Below are positions 32,557 through 44,145 of a stretch of DNA of 64,000 nt, in pieces. Numbering within the stretch: position 1 is the stretch's first letter; each line of letters starts with the position of its first letter. A program made the translations under genes and the position numbers. Origin of the DNA: Oegoconia quadripuncta. Lineage: Eukaryota; Arthropoda; Insecta; Lepidoptera; Autostichidae. The notes below the pieces were generated by a model, which saw only the letters and a list, made by a program, of their open reading frames with translations, did not search any database and was not told the DNA's origin. The stretch spans positions 35,150,778 to 35,214,777 of the forward strand of contig OX438744.1 of assembly GCA_949316235.1 (NCBI GenBank), in the 5' to 3' direction.

Positions 32557-32644
32557 AAAATATATAATAATTACATACATACACTCGAAAAACATTACCC
32601 TTCTTTCTTGGGAAGTCGGGTAAATATTATACACTCTCTAACCG

Positions 32645-32745
32645 CTTATAGGGTGGCTGGAAGAGATCTCTCTTAGAGATAAGCTCACCTTTGTATCTTT
32701 GTATCTGACAAATGTATCTTTTGTTTTATTTGCAATAAAGAATGA
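32645..32745 (+). repeat. CR1/Jockey-like LINE 3' tail
   Basis: GGCTGGAAGAGATCTCTCTT, GATAAGCTCACCTTTGTATC and GCAATAAAGAATGAACG; the same tail as at 1919 and 63845. Confidence 0.6.
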
Positions 32746-33599
32746 ACGAATGGAATGGTAAAATGAGGGCCAACTTCTCATTCAGCTTTCATTTAGACCT
32801 ACAAGATTTGGTATCTAATTCAAGAACTTCTTCTGTGCTTATAACCAAAATACAGTGTCTCCCTTTAATGTGCTTTGACAAGAGTTTTAAATGAACATCT
32901 TGAGTTCCTATCTGATATTCGACATGGGGTCGGGTACATTTGTGTACAATGTACCCAATGTCATTTCGACCCAGTAGGGATCTTTTGTGAGCTACCCTTG
33001 CATTCGCTCCTGCCTACTGCCAAGTTATATATTACTATAATGTATAGATAGATATAATAACATCAGTGGCGTGCACAACGTTTTCTCACAGGATAGACAG
33101 AATGATAAAATTTGCTATTAATTGGGAAAAAATACAACTACAAAATAATATCTAACTTACTCTTATAGTAACTGTTTATAATATTTTTCTGTTCACTTAG
33201 TAAGGATCAGCTGTCTTGACCATGAATTTTGAGGTAAGCTTACAGTTGGCTAGGGTGGGCACTACCTTTCTGCTTGTGTGGAGGGCACGCAATAATATGA
33301 TACGACAATGTAAAAGTGAAATCAAATAAATATATTATCTAAGATTACTTACCTACTTGTTGATTTGATTTTAGAAATATAAAGATTTTATATTAACAAC
33401 TTTTATTAACTTTAGACTGGTAAAATTTTGCGTGTGAATGAGTCAGTGAGTGCTATAACAGATTTTTTTACTCATATCTCAGGATGTACTAGTTACCTTC
33501 TGAAATTACACATTGTGTAATAATAAGCATCTCATTGTATGAGTAAAATTAAATACAAAATATATTGTTTTAACTAGGTAAGTTTATTGAAGTAACTAG
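32746..33599. other. no recognised feature
   Basis: AT-rich intron DNA without frames or repeats that I recognise. Confidence 0.35.
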
Positions 33600-33738
33600 G
33601 TAAGCCTACACCTACCTCAAAGGCCGGCAACGCATCTGTGACCCTTTTGGTGTTGCGGGTGTCCATGGGCGGCGGTGATTGCTTTCCACCAGGTGACCCG
33701 CATGCTCGTTTGCCGCCCTCTCATATTAAAAAAAAAAA
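33600..33738 (+). repeat. retroelement 3' end common in Lepidoptera
   Basis: AAAGGCCGGCAACGCATCTG, GGTGTTGCGGGTGTCCATG, GGCGGCGGTGATTGC and GCTCGTTTGCCGCCC followed by an A-run is a 3' sequence I know from many lepidopteran SINE/LINE copies. Only the 3' end is present. Confidence 0.65.
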
Positions 33739-33969
33739 GAATATTTATTAGTAAATATAATCAACAGCAATATAATATCTTGTTACTGGAGTAATGCCAA
33801 TTGCAGATTCTTACTTTGCTAACAATAAATATAGGTAGGTATTTGCGTGGAAATTGTTATAGCAAGTATTCAATTCACGCACTACAAATAATAATCAAAT
33901 TAAAATGGCAACAATGAACTTAGAACCTAAGTAGAATAATAATAAAAAAATTAATAAATATTGATTATT

Positions 33970-34245
33970 GACGACATGTTTGGTGTAGTGGTTAAAAATT
34001 CTGACTGCTATACCGAAAGGTCGCAGGTTCGAATCCCGCTAGGGGCATATGTTTGTATGATGAATACAGACATGTGTTCCAGAGTTATGGATGTTTTTCA
34101 TTCATTTATGTATTTATTTACAAAAAAAAATGTATTTGTGTAGTTTATCAACCATCTGGTATCCATAATACAATCCTAGTTGCTTAGTGTGGAACTAGAT
34201 GGCGCTGTGTGTATGTGCACAGATATTTATATTTTATTTATTATT
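33970..34245 (+). mobile_element. SINE-B, full length
   Basis: GACGACATGTTTGGTGTAG head, B box GCAGGTTCGAATCCCGC, body ATCAACCATCTGGTATCC and GGAACTAGATGGCGCTG, end TTTATTTATTATTG. Confidence 0.82.
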
Positions 34246-35809
34246 GATTTTCTTACTAACTTACTTCTAACATTATTGATTTTAAGAATAAAACGTAAGA
34301 CTTCGTTGATAATATCTATTTCTCCGGGGAACCACTTCAATCTCAGTAGATCCATTGGCCAGATCCATGACCCCATTTTGAAATGTTGTCCTCATACTGG
34401 CAACCCTAGCGGTAAGGGGGAGGTCATGTTTGTGTTACTAAAAGCTAAGCTCTCGTTATCACCATGCTCTACTTCTACTTAAGTGAGTAAAGATATTATA
34501 TTTCTTTACTCTTATTTTCCTTTTGTATATACAATATTTAGGTATTGATTACGTGAATAAGTAGGTAAAGATGGTTTACTGCCTTTGCGAAAAACTTATT
34601 TTTCGTGCCTTTTATTGCAAATTAAGGGTAAACCTTAGTACTCGTAACTAGTGTTAATGAACGTAACACAAAGTAAACATTATCACTTGTGACCTTTGAA
34701 ATTTTCTTCAATCTTCCATTAAAATTGAAAAACTATACAGATGAATGGCGGTAACGGTGGCAGACGGACAGAGGGATCGATCCCGAAATATTCCATGAGT
34801 TTTGTGTTTTGCCATATTTGGTAACTGAACTCTAAAAAGGGGATCCTCTCTGTACCTAAGACCTTGCACACACCATGATTTCTTTTTTTTGCGACATGAT
34901 TTTAAACATAGGTTACATTTCTGCGACAAAATTATCGCACGACAAAAAATCGTCAGCGCCGGGTCTAACGTGTCTGCTCTGAGTTTCCATGGTAGGTATA
35001 TCTAACCCATTTGTGATTGAGACATGTCCCATGACGTAAATGCTAGATTGAACTGTACAATACTGCATATTTCTATTCTATCAGCAATCTCTCATTATCC
35101 TGGCAAGGTCACATGTCAAGGTATTTCAATTGCTACAAACAAGGCCATAAAAGGCCTACAAAAGTATGTCGTTCTATACAAATTCACACAATAGGCAGTT
35201 ACATACATACTTTAGGTACCGATAGCACAGATTACCAATAAGTTACTAAGATAGGGAGATTATTCGCAATGAGACGTTGGTACTTTATGCTGAATTTCGT
35301 TTAGCGAAGTTACTTTAGTAAGGATTCATTTATTGTACTGATAAAACCCGAAAATTATACTGATTTTAACAAATATTTTTACATTCAAGCGACATTCAAT
35401 TATTGTTCTGAGGGAAAACATGAGGGAAGTTCAAGCATCTACAAAAAATTGACCTCGAGGACTGACAAATGTTTTGTTCAAACTGATGAATACAACGAAT
35501 GAGAGGTTTGAACTTACTTGTACCAATATTAGGCAGATTGTGGGTGAATGTGATTGAGGATGACCTATACGAGTATGAAGAGTGAGTGTAGAATACAAGT
35601 AAAGAAAGATAGATCTGATGAAAAGAAGAATTAATGGGAAGGAAGAAGTAGTGGCCCTGTTACAAAACTTATGTTTAGGGTCCTGTAATATATACATTTC
35701 AACGATATCCTTGTGACTTGTGAATTCTAGGCAAGAGGAAGGCTATTGCCTTTAAAATAGATTAGACTAAGTATTCCGGAATTTTCTTAATCCCTGTCAC
35801 AGAAAAAAA
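34246..35809. other. intronic stretch without gene
   Basis: The open frames (for example 35431-35697 minus) show no domain. CACAGATTACCAATAAGTTA at 35226 is a copy of the motif repeated at 43218 and 43312. Confidence 0.35.
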
Positions 35810-35940
35810 ATATATTGCGCCCGCCGTTACGACCACGTGCAAGTCCCAAGGTCTCCACGTTTCTGCCAGTTTTCAATACGATCAGTCCCGAATTTTAGAA
35901 GTAAAAACAAACAGGCAGACACTTTCATAATATTAGTGTG
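35810..35940. repeat. Repeat-G copy
   Basis: GCGCCCGCCGTTACGACCAC, CAATACGATCAGTCCCG, then ACTTTCATAATATTAGTGTG; both ends of the family are present although decayed. Confidence 0.5.
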
Positions 35941-36481
35941 GAAGTGTGGATGGATTGACATAACCTAATTGCTGTCGTATCTTATCCTTATTTGTAAACG
36001 AACACTACACAACAACATTAATTAATATTGTATCAACCCGCAGTACTCTTGTAATTTTCCACGTAAAGGTCAAGTACCTAGTATTGAACGGACATAATTA
36101 AGAATAATGTACGATGCAAACCTTTGAGTATAAACCAACAACACACGATAATGTGTTCACTTCGCGAATCATTGCGAACATGTGCCGATTTCTTAGCGTG
36201 TTCGCTTTCGAAATCAAAAGTAAGACAGATTGAATCACTGCCATTTCTAGCCATCACTATAATCACAATTAGAACACCTATGAATTTAAAATTTAGAAAC
36301 CCCCGAGAAAACAAAGAGTTCATCATCATATCAGTCGAAAGTCGTCCACTCCCAGGAGTTCTTTGTCCAGACAAAGAAAACTAAAAAGTTATACCATCCA
36401 GATTGCTAATCTTTTCGAAATGACACCCGATTTCCATCAAACATGGCTAAGAATGTGCCCCCGAGAGTTTAATCTGAAATA

Positions 36482-36610
36482 TCATCATCATCATCATATC
36501 AGCCGACAGATTTCCACAGCTCGACAAAGGCCTCCCCCAAGACCTCCACAACGATCGGTCCTGCGTTGCCCGCATCCAGCGGCTTCCCGCGCGCGATCTT
36601 TACCAAATCC
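36482..36610 (-). repeat. LINE-E 3' end
   Basis: On the minus strand CTGGATGCGGGCAACGCAGG, CGATCGTTGTGGAGGTC and GAGGCCTTTGTCGAGC lead to a (GATGAT)n tail at 36483-36497. In the LINE-E frame this corresponds to W-M-R-A...Q-D-R-S-L-W-R-S-L, as at 6840-6900. Confidence 0.65.
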
Positions 36611-36764
36611 GAAATATAAAAAAATTAAAGTTTCGACAACCCCCGACTGTGATATTATACACATACACCAAAAAACTACGTTAAAGGCTAAATATCTTCG
36701 AAACTGCTCTCATGGCTATTGTATTGTATTGTATGTGTGTGTGGCTGTTGCAGGTCATCGGAGA

Positions 36765-37040
36765 CCTGTATCACTGCGACCGTTGCCGATCTATTGTGAT
36801 CGCCACTAACCTACAGTTCGTTGCTCAGGTTTGCCTCTTTGAGGAATTGGATAATTTTCCTGGCACCGATGGTTTTTATTTCATCCGGGTGTAATAAGTG
36901 GCTGCCCAGGTGGCTATTGCGTTTACGCATTAGCGGGCCACATTCACACAGCAGATGTGCAGGTGTTTCCTCTGCGAGGAGGCAAAGTCTGCACATTCCT
37001 GTTTCTCGGAGCCCTATGTTGAGCATGTGTTTGCTCAGCT
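36765..37040 (-). pseudogene. non-LTR retrotransposon C-terminal zinc-knuckle region
   Basis: The minus frame from 37026 reads MLNIGLRETGMCRLCLLAEE, then TPAHLLCECGPLMRKRNSHL, then a GSHLLHPDEI...IIQFLKEANL ending and a stop. The C-x2-C...H-x4-C series followed by an R-x-I-x-x-F-L-K-E end is the region after RNase H in I/R1/Jockey-type LINEs. The 3' UTR follows with GGTCTCCGATGACCTGC on the minus strand. The upstream part of the element is missing. Confidence 0.7.
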
Positions 37041-37816
37041 CTCATGGCTAATAATCTGTGCTTTCGTTTAGTCTTTTATAAAAGATCGGCACTCCCATCT
37101 GACCACGCATTACTACAACCGGTCTAAAATACAAAAATTACTTATCAATTGAGATGACAAAGTTCTCGCGATAGGACATCTCGAGTTCGAAAATTGCCCC
37201 ACAGAGGCTCAATTTGAATTTCTCACCAGGAAAAGTTTTTGCGATTTTTCAAAATTTTTCTCTCTGTACTTAATCTCTGTAAGATAAGAGAAAATTTATG
37301 AGACTTATGCATTCCATAATCCCACAGTGAAAGTAGAATGATTTGATCGAACGTGTTGAAAGGAAACGGACACAAATTATCGAAGATGATGGATGGTACC
37401 TATGATATAAAAGGTGCGTGGGAAAGTTACGATAGCCATATAATGATGTAAACAGAAATATTCATTAATTAGGTGTTTTATAATATATCCGTTAGTCGTT
37501 ATGTCATCTACTGGTATTCGGTAAACAGGTTTTATGTATGAATAAAATATTTGTACCCAATTTGAATATAATAATAACTATTCGAACGAGCAGTTGGTTC
37601 GTGGTAAGCACACGGGGTACCTAAACCGATATATTTTTTGTAACAGAAACACTTCCACATTACCAAATTTTTTTGAGAAATTACGATATAGAATTTTTTA
37701 TGTGGCTTAACACCATGAAAGTTTTTAGAAAAGTTTCCGACTGAGACGGTCTGTCAGTGCTTAATAATGGAAAATATTATTTTAGTTGTGTCAAGAACGT
37801 CAACCTTATAATAAAT
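37041..37816. other. no recognised feature
   Basis: AT-rich intron sequence. Confidence 0.35.
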
Positions 37817-38043
37817 GTAGAAATATTTCGGACACTTACACCAATCATCTAGTCCCAAACTAAGCAAAGTTTGTGCTTTGGATACTAGATAACGGATAAA
37901 CATACATAAATATTTATATAAACATCCATAACTCGGGAATAAATGTTCGTAATCATCACACAAACATTTACCCCTCGCGGGATTCGAACCCGCAACCGTT
38001 GGTTTCGCTGACAGGGTCACTATCCACTACACCAACCGGTCGT
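37817..38043 (-). mobile_element. SINE-C, full length
   Basis: Tail complement at 37826 (AATATTTCGGACACTTAC); head complement at 37978-38043 (CGGGATTCGAACCCGC, then CTATCCACTACACCAACC). Confidence 0.82.
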
Positions 38044-38754
38044 CATGTTGTTTACATTTACCCAGGCGGTTAAATTAATTAACTGGTAGACAGAAACTGC
38101 TTCGTTCCATAACTAAGTACCTATGGAAAATAATTGTCAACTAATTAAAATTTTCTGACCCCTATCCTTACACGGTTTCATGAGCTGCATTTAGTTTATT
38201 TTTTCTTAATAAGTAGGTAAGTATATAAAAATGTCAATATTATTAGATATATGTTTTGCATTCACGATTAAAATTGTTTAATTTTCTACACAGGAATGTA
38301 GTTCAAGGTTCTGAGAAAGACCCAGGCTACTTTTTCCAAAAGTAAAAAATCCTTTTCACGCGGATGGAAGCTGGATTGCAAACCAAATTATAAAATTCAG
38401 TTACTCTACGTATTGTCTAATTTATGTATGGTCGTGCTGATGATGAAGACTTCCAGTTAGCAAGACAATCCAAATTCTAAAAAAGGAAGTATTATTTAGG
38501 TACTTGTCAGCTGCTAGATCCAAAGTCGGCCATTGATAGAAAAGTAAAGCACGCATAAAGCAAGTCAAAGACCCTGTATTTGCAAACTAACAGCGAAATG
38601 GTCATAATAACTGTATTTATAACACTTCGTACCACAATCATAATAACGTTTATCACGTTTCTTGTGTAGTTAAGCACAACCCTATTAGCATTTGTAATTA
38701 GAAAAATACAGGTTCAATTTCAATGTCAATCAAATAAACTGTTTTATCGACTGA
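38044..38754. other. no recognised feature
   Basis: Intronic or upstream sequence of the proximal promoter, with no motif I can defend. Confidence 0.3.
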
Positions 38755-39276
38755 GAAAGTCGATAGCATATCGATTCAACTTGTTCGCGCGCTTTTCCCC
38801 CGTTGCTCCAGTTTTTCTGGCTCTATCTAATGGCTATGAGAAACGTTTTTGTACCAGTAACGTTTGTTTTGGTTTTTTTATAACGTTCGCTGTTACGTTA
38901 TAATACATATGTTACTTAACTGTATACTTTTTGTTCAGTCACGTTTGCTTTAAAGTTGATTTGTTAAATTGGTAAATATCCAATGAAAACTAATGTAAAC
39001 TGCATGCGAATGCATACAATTTTTTTATCGTGCATCGTTCCTTTATCGCTTGCTGCCGGTCGGTCGTGAAAACACATAGTTAGCCGGTGTAAAGTGAGGG
39101 GGACGTAAATACCTTCTATTTTCGGACGCATTTTCAGTTTCAGTCAACGTCCCGCGATCGGCGCGGCGGTCGCCATTGTCGACATTGAAAATTTGAATCT
39201 AGAACGGGCCTATCTGTTCCACGTTGGAATTTAAAAAGTTTTTCTTTTTAATTTTCGTACAGTATCAATTATAAAA
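38755..39276 (+). promoter_or_regulatory. CRMP: putative proximal CRMP promoter and 5' UTR
   Basis: This is the DNA before exon B. It has a GC-rich block (CGCGATCGGCGCGGCGGTC at 39153-39171), two overlapping initiator-like sites (TCAGTT at 39134, TCAGTC at 39140), an ATATCGATTC site at 38767, and five ACGTT motifs between 38842 and 38945. No TATA box precedes the initiators. The start-site assignment is inference from these motifs and from the adjacent coding exon. Confidence 0.45.
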
Positions 39277-39324
39277 ATGACCGTCGATCCTAGTCCTACA
39301 TCGGTTTCTGGAATTAATATAAAA
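39277..39324 (+). CDS. CRMP: CRMP/dihydropyrimidinase first coding exon B
   Basis: Sixteen codons reading M-T-V-D-P-S-P-T-S-V-S-G-I-N-I-K, in the start context AAAAATGA, ending at the strong donor AAA|GTAAGT in phase 0. It is 1.6 kb upstream of the shared exon 40913-41007 and in the right phase for it. Like exon A it begins M-T and ends with a basic or polar residue just before the S-S-Q-N-R of the amidohydrolase N-terminal sandwich domain. The leader has no signal peptide, so the product should be cytosolic like known DHP and CRMP proteins. It is probably the start of the isoform driven by the proximal promoter. The peptide itself I do not recognise from other species. Confidence 0.72.
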
Positions 39325-40701
39325 GTAAGTGGTGCATCAGTTAGTAATTAGCTATTTTAGAACTAATCTGGCACATAATTATTTAAGTAAATAATTGAAT
39401 TCATCCATTTTTATACGTGATGGATCTCTTTACTTTCTTTACAGCATGCGAACGGGATTATCTCATTTGGTATGTACGTACAAGTACAATGTAGGAAATC
39501 AAAACAAATACCTAGGTACTTAATACCTAGTTACTATGGGTACGTACCTACCTACTCGTATTAACATTAATAAATAACACCTACAATTTTGTGTTTATAC
39601 TATTTGTTATCGCAACATTTATTTATTTTTGTAAGAAAAAAAATTGTTTCGCTTACGCGGATTTGCTGGAGATCTCTTAATTAAAAAATCACAATGTTTG
39701 GTTAGACTTTATTATTTTTTTTACCGATTTAACTGACTCAATAAAAAGGTTTCTCTTTTTTTATATTGGTAACAACTATGTTCCACAATATCTCCGTCAA
39801 TTGTGAATCGACTTCAACGATTTTGTAACGTGTGAGATGACTACACTGAAGTCGTTTTTTTTTTGTTGTAAATTTTCGTTGTAAGTAGGTATTTTAACAA
39901 ATTATCCATCTATATCCATCATTTTATTTAGGTATTCTTATCCTACGGACACCATATTAATTATCACAAAAATAACAAAAAGGAAATAGAAAAAGTGTTC
40001 GAGTCACTAACCAGAAAGCTATGACTGACACTAGCTAGTCATTGAGCCTTGCCAGCTGGCAAAGCAATCTAGCGCCATCAGATGTCGGAGAAGACAAAAT
40101 TATCTGAACATTTCCTTTAGCAAGACGATTTAGTTTCAATATTCTATTATCCAGGTTTAGTTCTTGACCACAGACCAACTAACTTCACCCACCTATTTCA
40201 TACCATTGACTTTTTAAGTACGGTGCTCTAGGATTCATCATGGTTACATAATGTCATCTGCAACTCTTTAACAGACTGACAGAGTCCTTACCTTGAATAT
40301 TAATCTTGAATTATATACCACTAGTTCAATAATGTAAGAAATAATCCTATAAATTAAAAATTTAGAAAACCTGTGTTAATAGCTGAAACGGCTTAACCGA
40401 TTTTCATTAAACATGACTAATAACCTGTCCGCTCAGTCAGTCTATACTGAGACACATCCGGATAAAGACTGGACACACACACCGTCTATCAAAGATTTAA
40501 AAATTATTTATTTGGTACATGATCTTTAAATATTTTTTTATAAAATGCGCATTCAATCCTCTTTTACATGATTCTGACGGTAAGCTCTTTCTTATAGAAA
40601 CAGAGAGCCATGTCTAGTGTCTAGGTAGGTAATAAGCATCTTGAGCGTGCGTAACCAAAGATAAACATTATGTATCGTCATTTGACAGGAAATAAACGGA
40701 T
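39325..40701. other. CRMP: intron between exon B and the shared exon
   Basis: Donor GTAAGT at 39325. No repeats of the named families lie between here and the MITE at 40705, unusual for this window. Confidence 0.5.
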
Positions 40702-40704
40702 AAT

Positions 40705-40844
40705 GGTGTCGATTCGGATGTACACCAACTAAACTAAAACCAGTTTTGGAGTGGTGCCTTCGCATCGTACTGTTGCAGGGAGAAAGAGACAGTACTACTT
40801 TAAAACTGGTTTTAGTTTAGTTGGTGTACATCCGAATCGACACC
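40705..40844. mobile_element. MITE with perfect 43-bp inverted repeats
   Basis: The arm 40705-40747 (starting GGTGTCGATTCGGATGTAC) is matched without mismatch by the reverse complement at 40802-40844. AAT flanks both sides (40702-40704, 40845-40847), a likely 3-bp target duplication. The 54-bp centre also folds (GTACTGT/ACAGTAC). No protein is encoded. The right edge is 68 bp from the CRMP acceptor site. Confidence 0.85.
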
Positions 40845-40912
40845 AATGGCGGACATCTCAAGTCTGACAAACCCTTGCTTCCTTAATAAATGTTTAATTT
40901 TTTTTGTTACAG

Positions 40913-41007
40913 AGTTCTCAGAACCGCCTTCTCATCAAGAATGGCAGGGTGGTCAACGATGATGGAATGGAAGACGCTGATGTCTACATTGAAGATGGGA
41001 TCATCAA
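40913..41007 (+). CDS. CRMP: CRMP/dihydropyrimidinase shared second exon
   Basis: 95 nt after the acceptor TTTTTTGTTACAG, reading SSQNRLLIKNGRVVNDDG, then MEDADVYIEDGII plus two bases (AA) before the donor GTAAGTG at 41008; phase 0 in, phase 2 out. NRLLIKxGxIVNDD and ADVYIEDGxIK are the conserved start of the amidohydrolase-fold dihydropyrimidinase/CRMP family: the first strands of the N-terminal beta-sandwich domain, before the metal-binding HxH of the catalytic barrel. Nothing in this exon separates the enzyme (DHP) from the non-catalytic CRMP form, since the metal ligands are in later exons. The nucleotide sequence is markedly less AT-rich than its flanks. Later exons were not found to 64000. 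Confidence 0.93.
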
Positions 41008-42059
41008 GTAAGTGTGTTTGACATGCTAAGACATTTCCTCTCCTCTCACGAGTGTAAAGAAGCGTGCCCACAGAGTTACAAAAGAAATTTTAATAGAATA
41101 ACAGGCGCCGGAAATATTTCGTTTTGTGAACACAAAATAAATGGTACTCTTAGTAACAAAATGAGATGCAAATCATTTCATCATAATAATAATAAAATGG
41201 AATTGGATCGATGAAATAATAAAATTGTTTCATCGATCCAATTCCAATATTTAAAAATATTTGAAATTCGAAATTCTCCACCTATCTTTATATTAGATAT
41301 CATCTGTCATCGTCGCGACCCACAGTAGTTCTACCCAGTGTTGCTTGTTTCCCCTACATTTCCAGAATAAAAATGTTAAAAAAATTTCATGAGACAATTT
41401 AGCAACTAACGTTTTCGTAGCAATATTGCTGTTGCAATTCATTGATTCTTTTTTATAACATTTTTATGAAACCCCATTGGAAAGGCAGTCAAACAACTGG
41501 GGAATACTCCAATTTTGGTAGGTATATTGAGGTAAATGTCGCCTGTCTGGGGACTAGCTAGACAATACAGGCTGCCTAACAATAGAGCAAACGGCGACGT
41601 ACTAAGTGTTACCTATTTGCCACGTCTGGCTATTATAAACTAGAATGATAATAATGCTTCGACCGAGCTGACTGGTACCTATTTCTATTTGGATGTTTAA
41701 CTGACTGACTTTAATGGCGACTGACACCAATTATCAGTGCAATAAAAGAAGAGGACAGACAACCACCATACTAGAAGCCATATACCTCTGAAGATGTCAA
41801 AATCCATAAAACTAGATGGCGCTGACTCAGACGCTAATTAGACTATAAAATTACTTTTGATTTCAATAAATACCTATATTTTTATATAAATTTTAGCACA
41901 TTTATGAAAATAATAATCATAATTTGTCTAGATTGCTTTGCATATTTCTTTTGGTCTTTGTTGGATATGAGTCAGAGCCATAGAATTTTAATGCGTATTT
42001 TGAGATTTTCTGCGGTTTTTCTAGTACTGCGACTGTCAGTCGTCTGTTTTATGGGTCAA

Positions 42060-42345
42060 TGTCCACACTAATATATATATGTATATATATGTGAAAGTAC
42101 GTCTCTCTATCTCCTTGTTACCTTTTCTAGTGAACTAATAAGTCATCTACATGAGACATTAGAAATATAGGTATCCCACTAATGATGTGTGTATATAATT
42201 TTATTAACGACTATCTTACCTTTATCGAGGACTATATCAGGATGAAAAGTAGCCTATGTTCTGCTCCAGCTTCCGGGCTACCTCTCTGCCAAATTTCAAT
42301 ATGTTGGGTTCAGAGGCGTGAAAGCCCGACGGACATTCACATTTG
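42060..42345. repeat. Repeat-G copy, decayed
   Basis: ATATATATGTATATATATGTG start, GGATGAAAAGTAGCCTATG, and CTGCCAAATTTCAATATG in the same order as other copies. Confidence 0.45.
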
Positions 42346-42654
42346 TAATATGTAACTTGTGATTATGTGCCACTAAGGTAGCAAGCAGCATTGACATTGG
42401 TTTAGTCCAATGCTAAATATTTACTGTTTTTCTTAGTTTAGAAAGACAGTTTGAAGCATAAAAAATTTTTACATACGAGATAAATACTGTTGAATTTAAC
42501 CTTGAAAAAATCGGTCTACGATCCGATCTATGATTAATATAATAGTAATAATATTAAATATTTTATTCTCCAGTCAATAAGGTCCATGTTTGTTAGTACA
42601 ATCACCTATTATCTATGTTAGTAAACACTCGTAGACATTGAAAATACCGATTAT

Positions 42655-42926
42655 AAATAATAAATAAATAAATATCTTTGCACATAAACATAGCGCCATC
42701 TAGTTCCACACTAAGCAACTAGGCTTGTATTATGGATACCAGATGGTTGATAAACTACACAGATACATTTTTTTGTAAATAAATACATATATAAATAAAA
42801 AACAACCATAACTCGGGAACACATGTCTGTATTCATCATACAAACATAAGCCCCTAGCGGGATTCGAACTCGTGACCTTTTGGTATGTCAGTCAGAGTTT
42901 CTAACCACTACACCAAACAGGTCGTC
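42655..42926 (-). mobile_element. SINE-B, full length
   Basis: Tail (AAAT)n at 42657-42671, GCGCCATCTAGTTCCACAC, GATACCAGATGGTTGATAA, GCGGGATTCGAACTCG and the head CCACTACACCAAACAGG. Confidence 0.82.
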
Positions 42927-42999
42927 CATTCAATTCAAATGACAATTGAAAAATTAAAACATAAAATTCTAAATTTAAACATTGAATCATCGCTGTTAG

Positions 43000-43113
43000 C
43001 GATAAGGCCGCCGTTTTGTGCGATTAATGATGTACGCTGTATCTTTTCTTCATGTAGCTTTTCTTAATTGTGCAATAAAGAGTATTGGATTGATTGATCG
43101 ATTGATTGATTGA
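43000..43113 (+). repeat. LINE 3' tail with (TTGA)n
   Basis: CGCTGTTAGCGATAAGGCCG then GTGCAATAAAGAGT and a TTGA/ATTG microsatellite (43087-43113). It is the tail of the same LINE group as 48345-48440. Confidence 0.6.
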
Positions 43114-43209
43114 AAGTTAAAAATTTAATATTGAAAATTGATTAATATAATAAATAGATAGCTCGATTTCAATGAAAATTTCCCTGAAAAAAGCTTAAGC
43201 ATTTAGTCG

Positions 43210-43335
43210 TAGTAGAAGCACAGATTACTAATAAGTTACTAAAGTAAACTAATAAGTTACTAAAGTAACAGATACATCACTTCCCTGCAAAACGACAAAT
43301 ACCTACGCCACAGATTACTAATAAGTTACTGTAGA
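43210..43335. repeat. short direct repeats
   Basis: CACAGATTACTAATAAGTTA starts at 43218 and again at 43310, and its second half (ACTAATAAGTTACTAAAGTA) is tandemly repeated at 43246. A further copy is at 35226. The origin is not recognised. Confidence 0.55.
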
Positions 43336-43732
43336 AGGTAGTACAATTATCTTAAGATAATCGTATACGAGTATACCTAGTTCTTACTGTATATTCTACT
43401 AATATTTCCACGCTTATAATTTTTTTACATCATCCAGTTATCGGAACATGCAAATCTAAAGGAAGTCTGCCGGTTTGTTTGTTTATAAATGCAGTAAAAG
43501 CGACTCGGGCGCAGCGCTTCCTACGTTTTTCGAGTTCACTTTCATTGGAGCTACGTATGTCGTGTTGTAACACGCGATTGTGTGTTTATAAAGTTTTAAT
43601 TATTAATCACTGTAGCTTGATTGGTTTATACGAGTAAGTAAATTCGTATACAATTCGATTTTTAAAATTATTACGCTATATTTAGAAACCTCCCGAGATA
43701 CTTAACACAATAAAATCGTGTCAATGTTTAAT

Positions 43733-44054
43733 CCGTGGCTCAATGTAAACAACATTGGGTTTACGATTCGGAGGTCGTGGGTTCGATCCTGAGCGGGGTA
43801 CGTTTAAGTACTCGGTTTGGTTGGTGGTAGGGCATTTTAAATGTCCGCCTGGCTAGCTACCACCATCTTATCTCAATCTGCCGCCAAGCAGCAATGTTAA
43901 TAGCATTGTTGTGTTCCGGTTGTCAGAGATAAGATAGCCAGGGGCCCAAATGTGTTGGGGTTTCCGGGTCAGTACGCTTCCACCTTCGACCTCATCTTCA
44001 CTTAACAGCAGGTGTGATTGAGGTCAAATACGAACCCGTCGTGTATAAAAAAAA
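43733..44054 (+). mobile_element. SINE-A, full length, reference copy
   Basis: CCGTGGCTCAATGTAAAC (A-box region), GGTTCGATCC B box at 43780-43789, body to GTGTGATTGAGGTCAAATAC and tail GTCGTGTATAAAAAAAAA. It is one of the most complete copies and is followed by an 88-bp segment that also follows the copy at 45949. Confidence 0.85.
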
Positions 44055-44142
44055 ACCTTCATCACCAGGGTTGGTTCTATATTAAATGATTACATGGTGT
44101 ACCACCTATTAATAATAGTTAGATTTATTCATAGCATAAAAT
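44055..44142 (+). repeat. 3' flank shared with second SINE-A copy
   Basis: CCTTCATCACCAGGGTTGG to CATAGCATAAAAT is nearly the same as 46222-46308. See 45949-46221. Confidence 0.8.
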
Positions 44143-44145
44143 GTT

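Larger units (their letters stand above)
10156..40912 (+). other. CRMP: long first intron of CRMP (exon A transcripts)
   Basis: It runs from the GTAAGC donor at 10156 to the acceptor TTTTTTTTGTTACAG at 40898-40912. Alternative first exons at 30053 and 39277 fall inside it. It holds the gypsy-type element, many SINEs and LINE ends, and no recognised host gene on either strand. Confidence 0.7.

Noticed and set aside
36363..36809. 148-codon plus-strand frame
   Set aside because: It crosses two LINE 3' ends lying on the other strand (36482 and 36765); no domain.
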